From Zychaea mexicana (lineage: Eukaryota > Mucoromycota > Mucoromycetes > Mucorales > Lichtheimiaceae): 17,277 nucleotides of DNA. Positions 1 through 9,100 of the stretch are shown piece after piece (position 1 is the first letter of the stretch; every line of letters begins with the position of its first letter). The notes below the pieces were generated by a model. That model was not told where the DNA came from. It ran no database searches and saw only the letters and a list, made by a program, of their open reading frames with translations. Both the position numbers and the translations under genes were made by a program. The stretch is taken from positions 1-17,277 of the forward strand of contig NW_026516933.1 in the NCBI RefSeq assembly GCF_025766255.1, written 5' to 3'.

Positions 1-136
1 CGGTAATATGTACCACAATGAAATCGAATAAGCTTACATGCGGGCGATGGATTATTAATGTCAGCTAGTTATGTGATGAATATATTAAAAAAAATTTTTG
101 TGGTTTGCCTTTCTTTTTTTCTTCGCAAAGAATACA

Positions 137-2660
137 ATGGAATCCATTACCGAGCTGTGTTTCGACACTTTAGACGGTCTAAAAGAAGCAGTAAATGGCT
201 ATGCGATCAGTAACGAGTTTTCGGTCATCAGTAAGATTACGAATAAACGTGCTTGCACATTAGTATGCAAACATGGCGGTGGCTATAAACCACATCGAGC
301 AGCACAAGTGGATAAGATGGCAGCAGATGGTTGTCAGGTATGGTTCTTACACCCAAATATAATAAATAGTATGAGAATAACTAGGGCTATATTTTGTTAC
401 AGGAGAAAGAACATGAAGATAGTACGAAGAGACAAGAACCAGGTCTGGCGATACCGAAATGTGTAAACCAAGAACATACACTTGCGCTAATGGTGTGGAA
501 AAGAGGTATCCTAAGTGACGATCCGTCAAGACGCAGTGCTCGTGGTCGATATATGCCAGCTGTGGCAAGAAGACAAATTATAAATGGAAGGTGCAGACAG
601 CGGTAGCCGACATTCCGCCACATAATCATCAACTTACACGAGATAACCAGATATAAGCGTCGTACCGGCAATGACAGGCCATGAACAAGTCGATATTGCC
701 ATTGAACTAGACGCAAGGATACCGCCTCGTCAGATTTACAGCTACAGTCGAATAAACGTTTTACTGCAAAAGATATCTACAGCTTAAAATCTCGACTGGA
801 AAGCAATGATGCTCAACATGATGAGCTGCCCACTATCATGGAGTACTTCAAGTCATACAATTTCATTGCACGTTACCATACCGAAAGTGCAACGAAAAAA
901 GTCAAATCTATTTTTGTCACGCACCCACGAAGCATCGAGCGCGCAAGAATGTTTCCAGAGTGGTAGTTATTGATGCTACATACAAAACAAACATGAACAA
1001 AATGCCTGTCGTCAACATCGTCGGTATTGATAACCTCTGCTCCGAAAAGGTGCTCGCAGTCTACGTTCGTTTGTTATTGGAACAGCTGTTGTTGCAGATG
1101 AAAAGGCCTTGTCTTATGTTTGGATACTGAAAACACTCGGCGAACTGGCATGGCCGACAGCTGCGGAATCAAGCCCCATCTTTTTGTCACTGACGACGAT
1201 CATGGTCTTACTTCTGCAATTGCCCAGGTTTTCCCCGGAAAAGCGCACATATTGTGTGCTTGGCATATAAGAAAAAACTTTGTTGCCAAGGTGACCAAGA
1301 CATTTGTTAAAGATTCGCCGATCTGTGCAATCATATCTCGACGATGATCTGGACAAGAGATGAAAACGTATTTCTTGATGTCATTCGATTATTCAACGAT
1401 AGTGTTTCCAAGGGACAGCCTAAAAAAGGAGGAGACAAGAAGCAGTTGCACGAGTATTTGAACATGTAGGATATTTTAATTGCATGCGAGCTAACAGATA
1501 CAAATCAAGAATAATGTGTATGTCCTGCTCTTTTTATTGACTTGTACGTTCCTTTACTTCTTTATTGTTGTTCTAGCATATTAGGTTGCGTGAATACAAG
1601 AAACGATGGGCTGGACCATGGGCAGAGGAGCATATGCATCTTGGAGCAAGGTCAACTCGACGCATTGAAGGAGCACATGCCGCATTAAAGATGTCTTGGG
1701 TAAAGCTGACAGAATGTTGCATTTGTTCAAATCGTTCCACAAATATCTATGTTCATCGGTGAGTATAATCATTAAAAGATTTGGATATAGAAAATTATGC
1801 TAATGATGCGATCGTATAAAGGATTCTCTGGCTTATATGCAACATGAGAAGGAGGTTTTATCGAAGTGGGTTGTCAAGGTTAAAGATACAGCAATAACAA
1901 AAAGAGTATCAGCTTTTTTTGGTATCATTTCGCAATTTGCGATCAACGTCGTTATATCTAAATTGTTTGCCGCTCGCCGTTTGACGCCGGGATCGTCGCA
2001 ATGTAATAGCTGTGAAGTCTTTGTCAATTACCGTTTGCCGTGCAGACACTATTTTTACGAGTTTAATGATCAAGAAATCTTGCATCCCAATATATATGAC
2101 AAAAGATGGAAATTGGTATCAAGTACAAGTATGTAACTTATAATGTCGCAGCTAAAGTCAATATTCTGGTATGGAATTAACAGTTCACATGTCACATAGC
2201 AAGAGTATCTGAACAACCTGTCATCGAAGAACTTGGAACCGATATCAACGATATTGAAGAAGATGCGTTGGAGCTAGATTATCAAGAGCTTAAAGATCGA
2301 ATTGACAACTTATTTATCGATGCGCAGACGGGTCAACAAAAGCAAGACTTGATATCATGTATACGTACGGCTTTAGATCAGTACAAACCAATACCCATTG
2401 AAGATCTAGAGTTGCCGACCGCTGTCAGAACCAAAGGACGGCCGAAGGGTGCTATTGGATCGAGGCTACCATCTTACTTTGAGATTATCGAACAAGATGC
2501 GAAAGAAAAAGAAAAATCAGAAAGAAGAAAAAAACTGATACTGAAAAAAACGAATCCAACCCGACGGTCAAAAAAAGTAAACTTACAATGATTGAGAACG
2601 GTTTGAAGAGCTTTGGCCAAACAAAAAGCGTAATACACAGGCTCTAGGGATCAAAGGTAT
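137..2660 (+). pseudogene. Mutator-like (MULE) DDE transposase with SWIM zinc finger, decayed
   Basis: This encoded the cut-and-paste transposase of a Mutator-like element. From the ATG at 137 (A at -3) an FAR1/WRKY-GCM1-like DNA-binding start is visible, ending in QCSW (about 528-539) and HNHQL (about 621-635). The catalytic core follows in pieces: IDATYKTN (first Asp, about 970-995), FVTDDDHGL (second Asp, about 1182-1208), CAWHIRKNF (about 1257-1283) and RRIEGAHAALK (likely catalytic Glu, about 1660-1692). A SWIM finger, CNSCEVFVNYRLPCRH, lies at about 2001-2050. The C-terminal part is acidic, then basic, with RTKGRPKGAIG at about 2428-2460. Probable introns are 338-402, about 1466-1576, 1758-1820, about 2126-2207 and about 2658-2739. 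The frame changes at least four times (near 458, 950, 1070 and 1140), and a TGA lies at 516-518. It is not functional. The family call is firm; exon borders are approximate. No terminal inverted repeats were found. Confidence 0.8.
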
Positions 2661-2739
2661 AGGCATATATTTGCTAGTAGTGGTTTCATATATATGAACT
2701 TACACCGTTTGCTGTGTAGCTCGACAATACATCCAGATA

Positions 2740-3290
2740 TTCCATTGTCGTACATTACAGACTCGGTCGAGATAAAGCCGGACGGATGGTGTGGGTTCAG
2801 AACTTTGTCGTATCTCGAATATAAAAGCAATCAAGATAAATACGCCGACATCAAAAAAGAGTGCATGAGTACGTGGTGGCTAAGGGAAAAAGCATTTTTT
2901 TGTCTTACATCTGTGGTGGCAGCCAGACGGAATATGAAAAACTGGTCAAAAGGATGTCTTATGGTGTCGTCGCCTTTGTGATATTGAGGCCGACTGTCCT
3001 AAGGAGAACTGGTTTGACGGAAGCGTGGATATTCAGTTGGCAGCCAATGCTTTGGAGCGGCCGATTGCTTGCTATACGTCTGGTCATGGGCGAAAAAAAT
3101 CTGCCGTCGCTGACATTGCCATACTCTTACCTTCGGGCAAACGATATAATCTCCTGCCGTTCGTTATGCATTTCGTGAATGGGAACCATTGGGAGCCGGT
3201 CTGCTGCGATCATCTGTTAAAATGCAATGGCCCCCGATATCACAGCGACATAAGCAGCAATGGAACGAGATAACCCAGATCACGATCACA
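2740..3290 (+). pseudogene. OTU-type cysteine protease domain, probably the C-terminal part of the MULE protein
   Basis: OTU proteases hydrolyse ubiquitin linkages and are known as domains attached to some MULE transposases. Visible here are the block PDGWCGFR (about 2786-2809), giving the catalytic Asp and Cys, and a distal block VNGNHWEPV (about 3172-3198) giving the catalytic His. Between them is the family-like stretch ENWFDGSVDIQLAANALERP. The triad is preserved, but the reading frame moves twice: near 2860-2880 and again near 2970-2990. The preceding gap holds a GTATAG...TGTGTAG intron-like stretch (about 2658-2739) that would splice the transposase tail to the OTU part, so one fused protein is the simplest model. 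Alternatively it was a separate second gene of the element. After the His block the frame continues to about 3290 as a Gln- and Lys-rich tail. Confidence 0.72.
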
Positions 3291-3501
3291 AAACGTTTTG
3301 GAGGTACCTGCATATCAAAAAAACAGTGGATCAAGATTCAACAGCAATTAGCCTAGAAAAAAGAAGACAAGCGTCGCCCATTCTGATTTTGGATGAATCT
3401 GATTGCGATATTGATATGGGGGCGATCATCATGGTACCTATAACTTGCGCTCTGTATCTTTGTATTCTAGTAACTCTGAACACATCTGTTATACTATCTA
3501 G

Positions 3502-4293
3502 ATCATGGTGCAATAGCATGTCCCCATTGTCAAACACACCTGCCATTACCTTTACCTCCTACTGTACAGAAGCAATACGATGAATATATACAAAAAGAAG
3601 AGAAGCATAAGAAACAAGAAGAACGCCGCATTAAAGAACTTTAACGTCTCGTCGCCGCCGCTTGATGAAGCACAGATTAAACCCAGACCAGCTCGCTTTA
3701 CTGAGCAATACAACTTCTGCAGCGTTCATAGGAAAGAAATGTTGATCAGACCAGAAGGAATCGCTCAAGGTTACCCAGCTCATATCGATTTTGCGACCTT
3801 GCCTTTATGTGTAATGAATTATGTACCAGTTATGCAAGATATCATAGTCGGAAAACCGAAAGCACATTCAAATCGATGGAAACCAAATTCTATAGCCAAC
3901 ATAGCCGAAGTGTTGCACAATCCGTATTCGCACGAATGGCAAGGGCTGAAAAAATTTTGGTAAGTACAAAGCTATCACTCATAAAATAACTTACTAAATC
4001 ATTGTTTAAAACAGCCTGGTTATTATGGACCCCGTGGAATGCAAATCATTATGGATTGTTTGACGAAAGAACTATAGAAATCGAACCACCTGACAGCAGC
4101 AAATACAGCCCCGATGCCACCACTTCAGTTTGTTCAGCAGATTCTTGTTCCAGAGATGGCCGCACGACTTATCCAAGAAGATAAGAATGTTTCTTATGAC
4201 GACGCAGTGGATATCATGAAAAAGAGTGCTAAATTCGGCAGTGCCGTCAATCCCACCATAGATTCGGATGAAAGCGAAAGCAGTGATGAATGA
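3502..4293 (+). pseudogene. RTC4-like domain protein, broken
   Basis: I assign this to the RTC4-like domain family (C-terminal domain of yeast restriction-of-telomere-capping protein 4), recognised by pattern only. It starts with a zinc-like pair CPHCQTHLP (about 3519-3545). Then come NFCSVHRKE (about 3712-3738), a GYPAHIDFATLP block (about 3772-3807), PGYYGPRGMQIIMDCL (about 4014-4061) and a C-terminal LVPEMAARLIQED block (about 4147-4185), ending in an acidic tail and TGA at 4291-4293. An intron from 3960 to 4013 (GTAAGT...AACAG) joins EKIL to PGYYG in frame. Frame changes occur near 3640 (TAA at 3642-3644) and near 3860, and a TAG sits at about 4074. The molecular function of the domain is poorly known. 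It may be cargo or a second gene of the MULE just upstream, or the remains of a host gene beside it. Confidence 0.6.
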
Positions 4294-4643
4294 TTATAAA
4301 AAGCAACACGAATCATAACCCCTTATGCAGTTCTGCACTTTTTTGTGTCAAATGTCGTTTACCTCATCGTACTCGACGATTTATGCTCTTCTTGTCTCAT
4401 ATATAAGCTCTTGTGTCTTGTCTCTGGATTAATTGTTCTTTACAATCATATCAAAACCTATTTTCCTGATCCCTTATTTCTTACTACATGTTTTGTTCTT
4501 CGCCCTCCAAATATTCAACTATTTGGTGTACACATTATTATCATCTTACATTATATATACGTCGAATATTACATTGACCGTCAAATTTTAACTGAATAGG
4601 ATTACATGACAGCCCTAGCTCTGGCAAGTTTTAGAACACGAAA
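4294..4643. other. Gap between the RTC4-like remnant and the gypsy element
   Basis: This is pyrimidine-rich and AT-rich DNA with no reading frame I would defend. An 84-codon open frame at 4345-4599 is hydrophobic and has no recognisable motif. The stretch probably contains the 3' untranslated region of the RTC4-like gene. Its right end, up to 4648, was continuous with position 11494 before the retrotransposon inserted. Confidence 0.5.
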
Positions 4644-4648
4644 CACAG
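4644..4648. repeat. Target-site duplication, left copy (CACAG)
   Basis: CACAG directly precedes the first LTR base (TGTAAC at 4649). The same five bases follow the other LTR at 11489-11493. A 5-bp duplication is the normal product of Ty3/gypsy integrase. It fixes both outer borders of the element and shows that the two LTRs belong to one insertion. Confidence 0.92.
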
Positions 4649-4974
4649 TGTAACAGTGTCGGCCCAAATACTTACAATTGGGAACGTGAATGGGTAGACA
4701 GTGTGGATCAATGAATAAGGTGAGACTCGGATATATCAAAGGATAAAACGATAGGGATCCATATAACTCAGGATCCCGTCTTAATATATACGTCGAGTAA
4801 TAGGGGGCTAGCTATCGTCTAAGTATTGATCTACATCATAACTTCTATCTAGAATATCCACGCCTATTACTCCATATTCAACCATGCGGTTGACCGCAAG
4901 TCATCCTATCGTCTAAACCATGCGTTGTCGATCGTCAACCATGCAGGTTGGATATCGTCGTAACGGTATGCACC
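4649..4974 (-). repeat. 3' LTR of the gypsy element (U3 end shortened)
   Basis: It matches 11157-11482 over 326 bases without gaps and with about 14 mismatches. The end distal to the genes is intact (TGTAACAGTG on the plus strand). At the end facing the genes it lacks the six bases GTTACA that close the other LTR, so the U3 start directly at the polypurine tract is altered. Inside are a TATA-like run (4781-4791, minus strand) and a perfect 7-bp inverted repeat GGGATCC/GGATCCC (4754-4760 and 4771-4777). Confidence 0.92.
4781..4791 (-). promoter_or_regulatory. TATA-like element in the 3' LTR
   Basis: On the minus strand it reads GTATATATTAA, followed four bases later by the GGGATCC hairpin. 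The matching run in the 5' LTR is at 11288-11299. This copy would fire out of the element to the left, towards the RTC4-like remnant, if active. Confidence 0.45.
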
Positions 4975-4984
4975 CTCCCCCGTC
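4975..4984 (-). other. Polypurine tract of the gypsy element
   Basis: The minus strand reads GACGGGGGAG directly before the 3' LTR. This is the position and composition expected for the primer of plus-strand DNA synthesis. The LTR beginning after it has lost TGTAAC relative to the 5' LTR, so the exact cleavage point cannot be read from this copy. Confidence 0.65.
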
Positions 4985-5347
4985 TACTTCAAGAGGTCAA
5001 CTCGAAGTAAAACGTCAGGTGCTCGCCGTCGATCCGTCGACTCGTCCAAAGTAATTCTTGATTTGCGTCGTTTCAATCGCCGTCCTTTGTAACTCGTTAA
5101 TGTCTGTGCGTCGATCTGCGAGTAGTATGCACCGTCCTTATGCGCGTCCAAGTGGGTTCATATGCTGGAACTCTTCTACAGCAGTGACGGATCGTTTTGT
5201 GCGTCGACTGGATAGAAATCGTCCCGGTCTAGGGTTCTCCCCCCGCAAATTAAAACGTCGCGAGAGATCCCAAAAGGTGGTCGTCGTGGTGAAATAGACC
5301 CAGAGGAACTATAAAAAAATTAATACCACAACCCATTGCACATACAG
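4985..5347 (-). other. 3' untranslated region of the gypsy element
   Basis: This stretch lies between the Pol stop (5348-5350) and the polypurine tract. I see no domain in it on either strand. It is dense in the tetranucleotide CGTC on the plus strand, like the rest of the element. A 79-codon plus-strand open frame (5058-5297) is low-complexity and Arg-rich and is not supported. Confidence 0.5.
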
Positions 5348-5358
5348 TTACCTGTTTC

Positions 5359-5593
5359 GTCTGTGTTTGGGCGGACGACCACGGCGTCGAGGAAGTAAAT
5401 TCGTATCCGAAGCTTTTGATGGCGTCGCTTCCTTGAATTGTTTGAAGTCTTGAAGAGCCTCGGGCGCATTGGAAAGGTGTTCGGCGGATTCCCACGTCGC
5501 CTCGTGTAAGGGATAACCTTTCCACTTAACCAAATATTGTAGCTTGTTTCGTCGCTTGCGCTCGTCGAGAATGGCTTCAACTTCCCATTCGTC
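5359..5593 (-). other. Chromodomain plus AT-hook-like tail at the Pol C-terminus
   Basis: This part of Pol begins EWEVEAILDERKRR and contains YLVKWKGYPLHEATWE and the helix SNAPEALQDFKQF. It has the expected three strands and C-terminal helix of a chromodomain (about 50 residues, 5593-5447). About 19 residues later comes RRRGRPPKHRR (5389-5359) with the GRP core of an AT-hook. In chromoviruses the chromodomain guides integration to particular histone marks; an added AT-hook would favour AT-rich minor grooves, which is inference. Confidence 0.85.
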
Positions 5594-8500
5594 TTCGTCG
5601 TCAGAAACATTGGTGATCACTGGTGGTGGCCGTTCTGGCTTGCGTCCCACATTGTCAGGTTCCAAATATTTCTTGAGGGCGCTCACATGGAAAACATTGT
5701 GAGCCCTGATCGAAGCCGGCAAATCAAGCTTGTATGCCACGGATCCAATACGTTCAAGGATGTTGTAAGGACCCGCCCACCGTGGAAGTAACTTTCTGGC
5801 GGGAGCGTTGGAATAAACATCAGGATTCAAGTGGGTCGTCTTGACTAATACGTCGTCATCCACGTCGAATTCCAGATTACGTCGCTTCATATTGGCATAC
5901 TTGGCTTGGCGATCTGTTGCTTCCTTGATTGCCTCAGTAACTTGAAGACGGATAGACTCCAAATGTGTAGCGAGAACGTCTGCTGAATTAACATCGGAGG
6001 AGGCAGATCCCGTGGTCAAAGCGAGTGACACCTGTCGTCCCAAGTCAGCGTAAAAGGGTGTTACCCCTGTAGAAGCGTGCTTGGCGTCGTTGTAGGTGTG
6101 CTCGAGGACTGGCAGCCATTCGTCCCAATCCGATTGATTATATGCAACGTAATGACGAAGCATATCTTCAAGCGTTCGATTCGTGCGTTCCGTCTGTCCG
6201 TCTGATTCTGGGTGTAGACTGCTGGACAAATTTCTTTGTACCCCAAGCATCGTCGTCAAGGCCTTCCAGAATCTAGAAGTAAAGCGGACATCTCGATCCG
6301 AGACTACGTCTGATGGTAAGCCGTGCTGTCGGTATATCTCACGCGAAAACAGATGAGCAAAATCCTCTGCTGTATCAGTCGTCTTACATGGAGCAAAATG
6401 TGCGCGCTTTGAAAACCGATTCACAAAAACGGCAATTGCATCGAACTTATGTAGCGTCTTCAGCAAGTGTGTGATAAAATTAACCGAAATCGAGGTCCAT
6501 CATCCAGAAGCTAGTTGCAATGGCTGCAACAAGCCTGCTTTTTTGGCATTTGGTAACTTGGTACGCTGGCACATGTCACACGTCGCAATATAACGTCGCA
6601 CTGTTTTGTTCATATGTGGCTAGTAGTAAGTTCGTCCAAGTCGTTCGACCGTTGCATCGATGCCACGATGACCGGCGATTGGTGCGTCGTGTGCGTCATG
6701 CAAGAGGGCGTTGAGAAGCGTTGGCATGCGCGGCACACAGATTTGGCGTCGTCTATCTTTTTTGCGATAGATGATGCCGTCGGCTAGTTCGAACTCTTCG
6801 TCGTCGCCGTTCGTCCGAAGCTGAGTCAAAACGTCTGCCCAAAAAGAATCGTCCTTGTAGTGCTGAGTGCATTCCTTACCAAGCGTCTCCCCCCTCACTG
6901 TGAGGACCGCAGCACAAAGTTCCATTGAGACGTCGGGGTGAGAAGGAGTGTTGGGCGGTCGTTTTGATAGAGCGTCAGCACCAGTATTATGTTCTCGAGG
7001 AATATGATGCACGTCAAACTGATAGGCCATCAGCTTTTTCAACAAGCGGATCTGACGCTTGGAGAGATTCTTGTTGTTGGCGTGTAACGTCGAGATGGCG
7101 CGGCTGTCCGTGAACACTGTGAGCTTTTGACCATCCAGATGATGTCGCCGTTGTTCTAAACAGTACGACACTGACAAAAGTTCTTGTTCGTGAACCGGGT
7201 AATTCATCTCTGCGCCCTTCAACGTCCTCGAAGCATAAGCAACCGGATGCAATAAACCGTCGTCCTGCTCCTGTGAGAGGATACCACCAATTGACACCGT
7301 TGATGAAGCATCCGTGTGTACGTAAAAGTGGCAGTCGGGATCCGGGATTGCAAGCACCGGCGCGGAACATAAACGTCGCTTGAGTTCCTGAAAGGATCTT
7401 TCACAAGCATCATCCCACTCCCAAGGAACGTCCTTACGCAGTAAGCGATTGAGAGGGGCAGTGAGGCCAGCATATCCATCACAAAAGCGTCGAAAGAAAT
7501 TACACAGGCCTAAAAAACTCTGGATATGAGCAATTTTCGTTGGTCGTGGCCAGGTGGAAATTGCGTCGAGCTTATATGGGTCGCATTTGATGCCGTCGCC
7601 TGAAACAATATGGCCAATAAATTCGACTGAGCGCATCCCAAACTGGCATTTCGACCGCTTCGCGTACAGTTTGTGGTGTCGCAACTTTTCCAACACCAAC
7701 TTCAAGTGCTTGACGTGATCCTCAGCCGTCTTGGAGTAAATCAAGACATTGTCCAAGTAGAGAATCACGAATACGTCGAGATATGGCCAAAACACGTCCG
7801 ACATTAAACGCATAAAGGTAGCGGGCGCCGATGATAGGCCGAAGGGCATTACTAAGTACTCGTAAAGCCCATATCTCGTCAAGAAGGCCGTCTTGTGTGT
7901 ATCCTCGTCCTTGACCCGGAGTTGCATATAGCCGGAGCGGAGGTCAAGCTTGCTCAAATAGCGCGCCCCAAGAAGCTGGTTCATGAGATCTTCGCACGCC
8001 GGTAGAGCGCATTTGGATAGCACACTCGTCTTGTTCAAGGACTGATAATCGATCACCATACGCAGAGTCTTGTCCTTTTTTGCGACGAACAGGACAGGAG
8101 CACCGTAAGGTGACGTCGACGGTCGAATCTAACCCTGAGCCAGCAAGTCGTCGAGCGTTTTCTTGAGCTCAGCCAACTCATGCGTAGAAAGGCGATACAT
8201 ACAATGAGCTGGTACTTTGGCGTCTGGTAGTAAAGGTATGGCGTGTTCGACACTGTGCTTAGGTGGTAGACCGTTGGGAACGTCGTCTGGGAAAACATCT
8301 TCGTATTTTTCCAATACGTCGTCAAGTCCAGGAACAAAAACACGATCGCCGTCGACCATAATTTTCTCTGCACATAATACAACAAAACCGTCATCAGTAA
8401 CGTCATTAACGAGTTTGTTGCCAGTATAATGAGAAACGTATTGTATTTCCTTTGGTGTAGGTGGTGGTCGTGGGTGAACGTCATTCGTACGCCAGTCAAT

Positions 8501-9058
8501 TTCCGGGTTTTCGTCATACAGCCAGCTTTTTCCCAAAATAACGTCATGGTCGTCGCTGCGTATTCCCGAAAAAAGGCGAATAGGTGTTGAAAAGTCGTCC
8601 ATTACTACTGTTGCGTCCAAGTAGCATGTTGAATCGGTTGTTCGTGCGTCGGCAACTTTTACGAAAGAGCCAGGTGTTGATTGAGTTACGGAGATGAGTC
8701 CTGTTTGTTTCAGGAACTCAGCCGTCACAAAATCATGTGTTGCCCCGCTATCAATCAAAATCCTTGCTTTGTGCCCACTAATAAAGCCATTTCGTCGGAT
8801 CAAGATATGTCTAGCAAACTCTAATTCTCGCATATGAACAGTAGCGTCTGTTAAAGAGAAAGCATGGGAAGGTGCAATATTACAAATAAAAGGATCGTCT
8901 TTATTTGCAAAAATGCTACTAGGTAAGGAGGACAGAACGTCTACACTAGTATATGATGATGGAGGGGGGTCGGGGACCAAAGAGGAACCCTCGTCGCAAT
9001 GGTCGTCCGCGGGATTAACTAAAGAAGTTAATGGCAAAGAATCGTCGCCAACTAGGCC

Positions 9059-9100
9059 ACCAGCAGGAGTGGGCGCGTCTGCTGGTCGAACTAGTTTTTT
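9059..9100 (-). promoter_or_regulatory. Programmed -1 ribosomal frameshift signal between gag and pol
   Basis: At the Gag end the minus strand reads GGA AAA AAC TAG. A AAA AAC (9094-9100) is a classical -1 slippery heptamer in the correct phase, and the Gag stop TAG (9091-9093) follows at once. Seven bases after the heptamer an 8-bp perfect stem starts: ACCAGCAG (9086-9079) pairs with CTGCTGGT (9066-9059) around a 12-base loop. The loop contains CGCC, which could pair with GGCG downstream to form a pseudoknot (weak). After a -1 slip the next codon is CTA and the frame runs open into protease. Confidence 0.85.

Larger units (their letters stand above)
5348..9100 (-). pseudogene. pol: Pol polyprotein: protease, RT, RNase H, integrase, chromodomain, AT-hook
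   Basis: One continuous minus-strand frame entered by -1 frameshifting at 9094-9100. Order: aspartic protease (LIDSGATHDF, Asp near 8750); RT with LDLRSGY and a mutated YLDN box (Asn codon 7748-7750; the family has YLDD); RNase H (HTDAS, VFTDSRA, HNTGADALSK); integrase zinc finger (HDAPIAGH, CDMC); integrase core, where the first Asp is Asn (VNFI, 6479-6481) while SDRD and QTER remain, 35 residues apart; GPY/F module (WAGPYNI, about 5770); chromodomain (about 5593-5447, with YLVKWKGYPLHEATWE); and an AT-hook-like tail RRRGRPPKHRR. In-frame stops: TAG 8129-8131, TAG 6620-6622 and TGA 6500-6502, each explicable by one C:G-to-T:A change from Trp/Gln, Trp and Arg codons. No frameshift was seen across about 1,250 codons. 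Certainly inactive. Confidence 0.93.

Noticed and set aside
4345..4599. 84-codon hydrophobic frame after the RTC4-like remnant
   Set aside because: T-rich DNA gives Leu/Ile/Phe-rich chance frames; no domain, likely untranslated region.
5348..9100. Reading TAG as Gln across the gypsy Pol
   Set aside because: One TAG sits in the YY*P position where the family has Trp, and a TGA is also present, so decay explains the stops better than a changed code.
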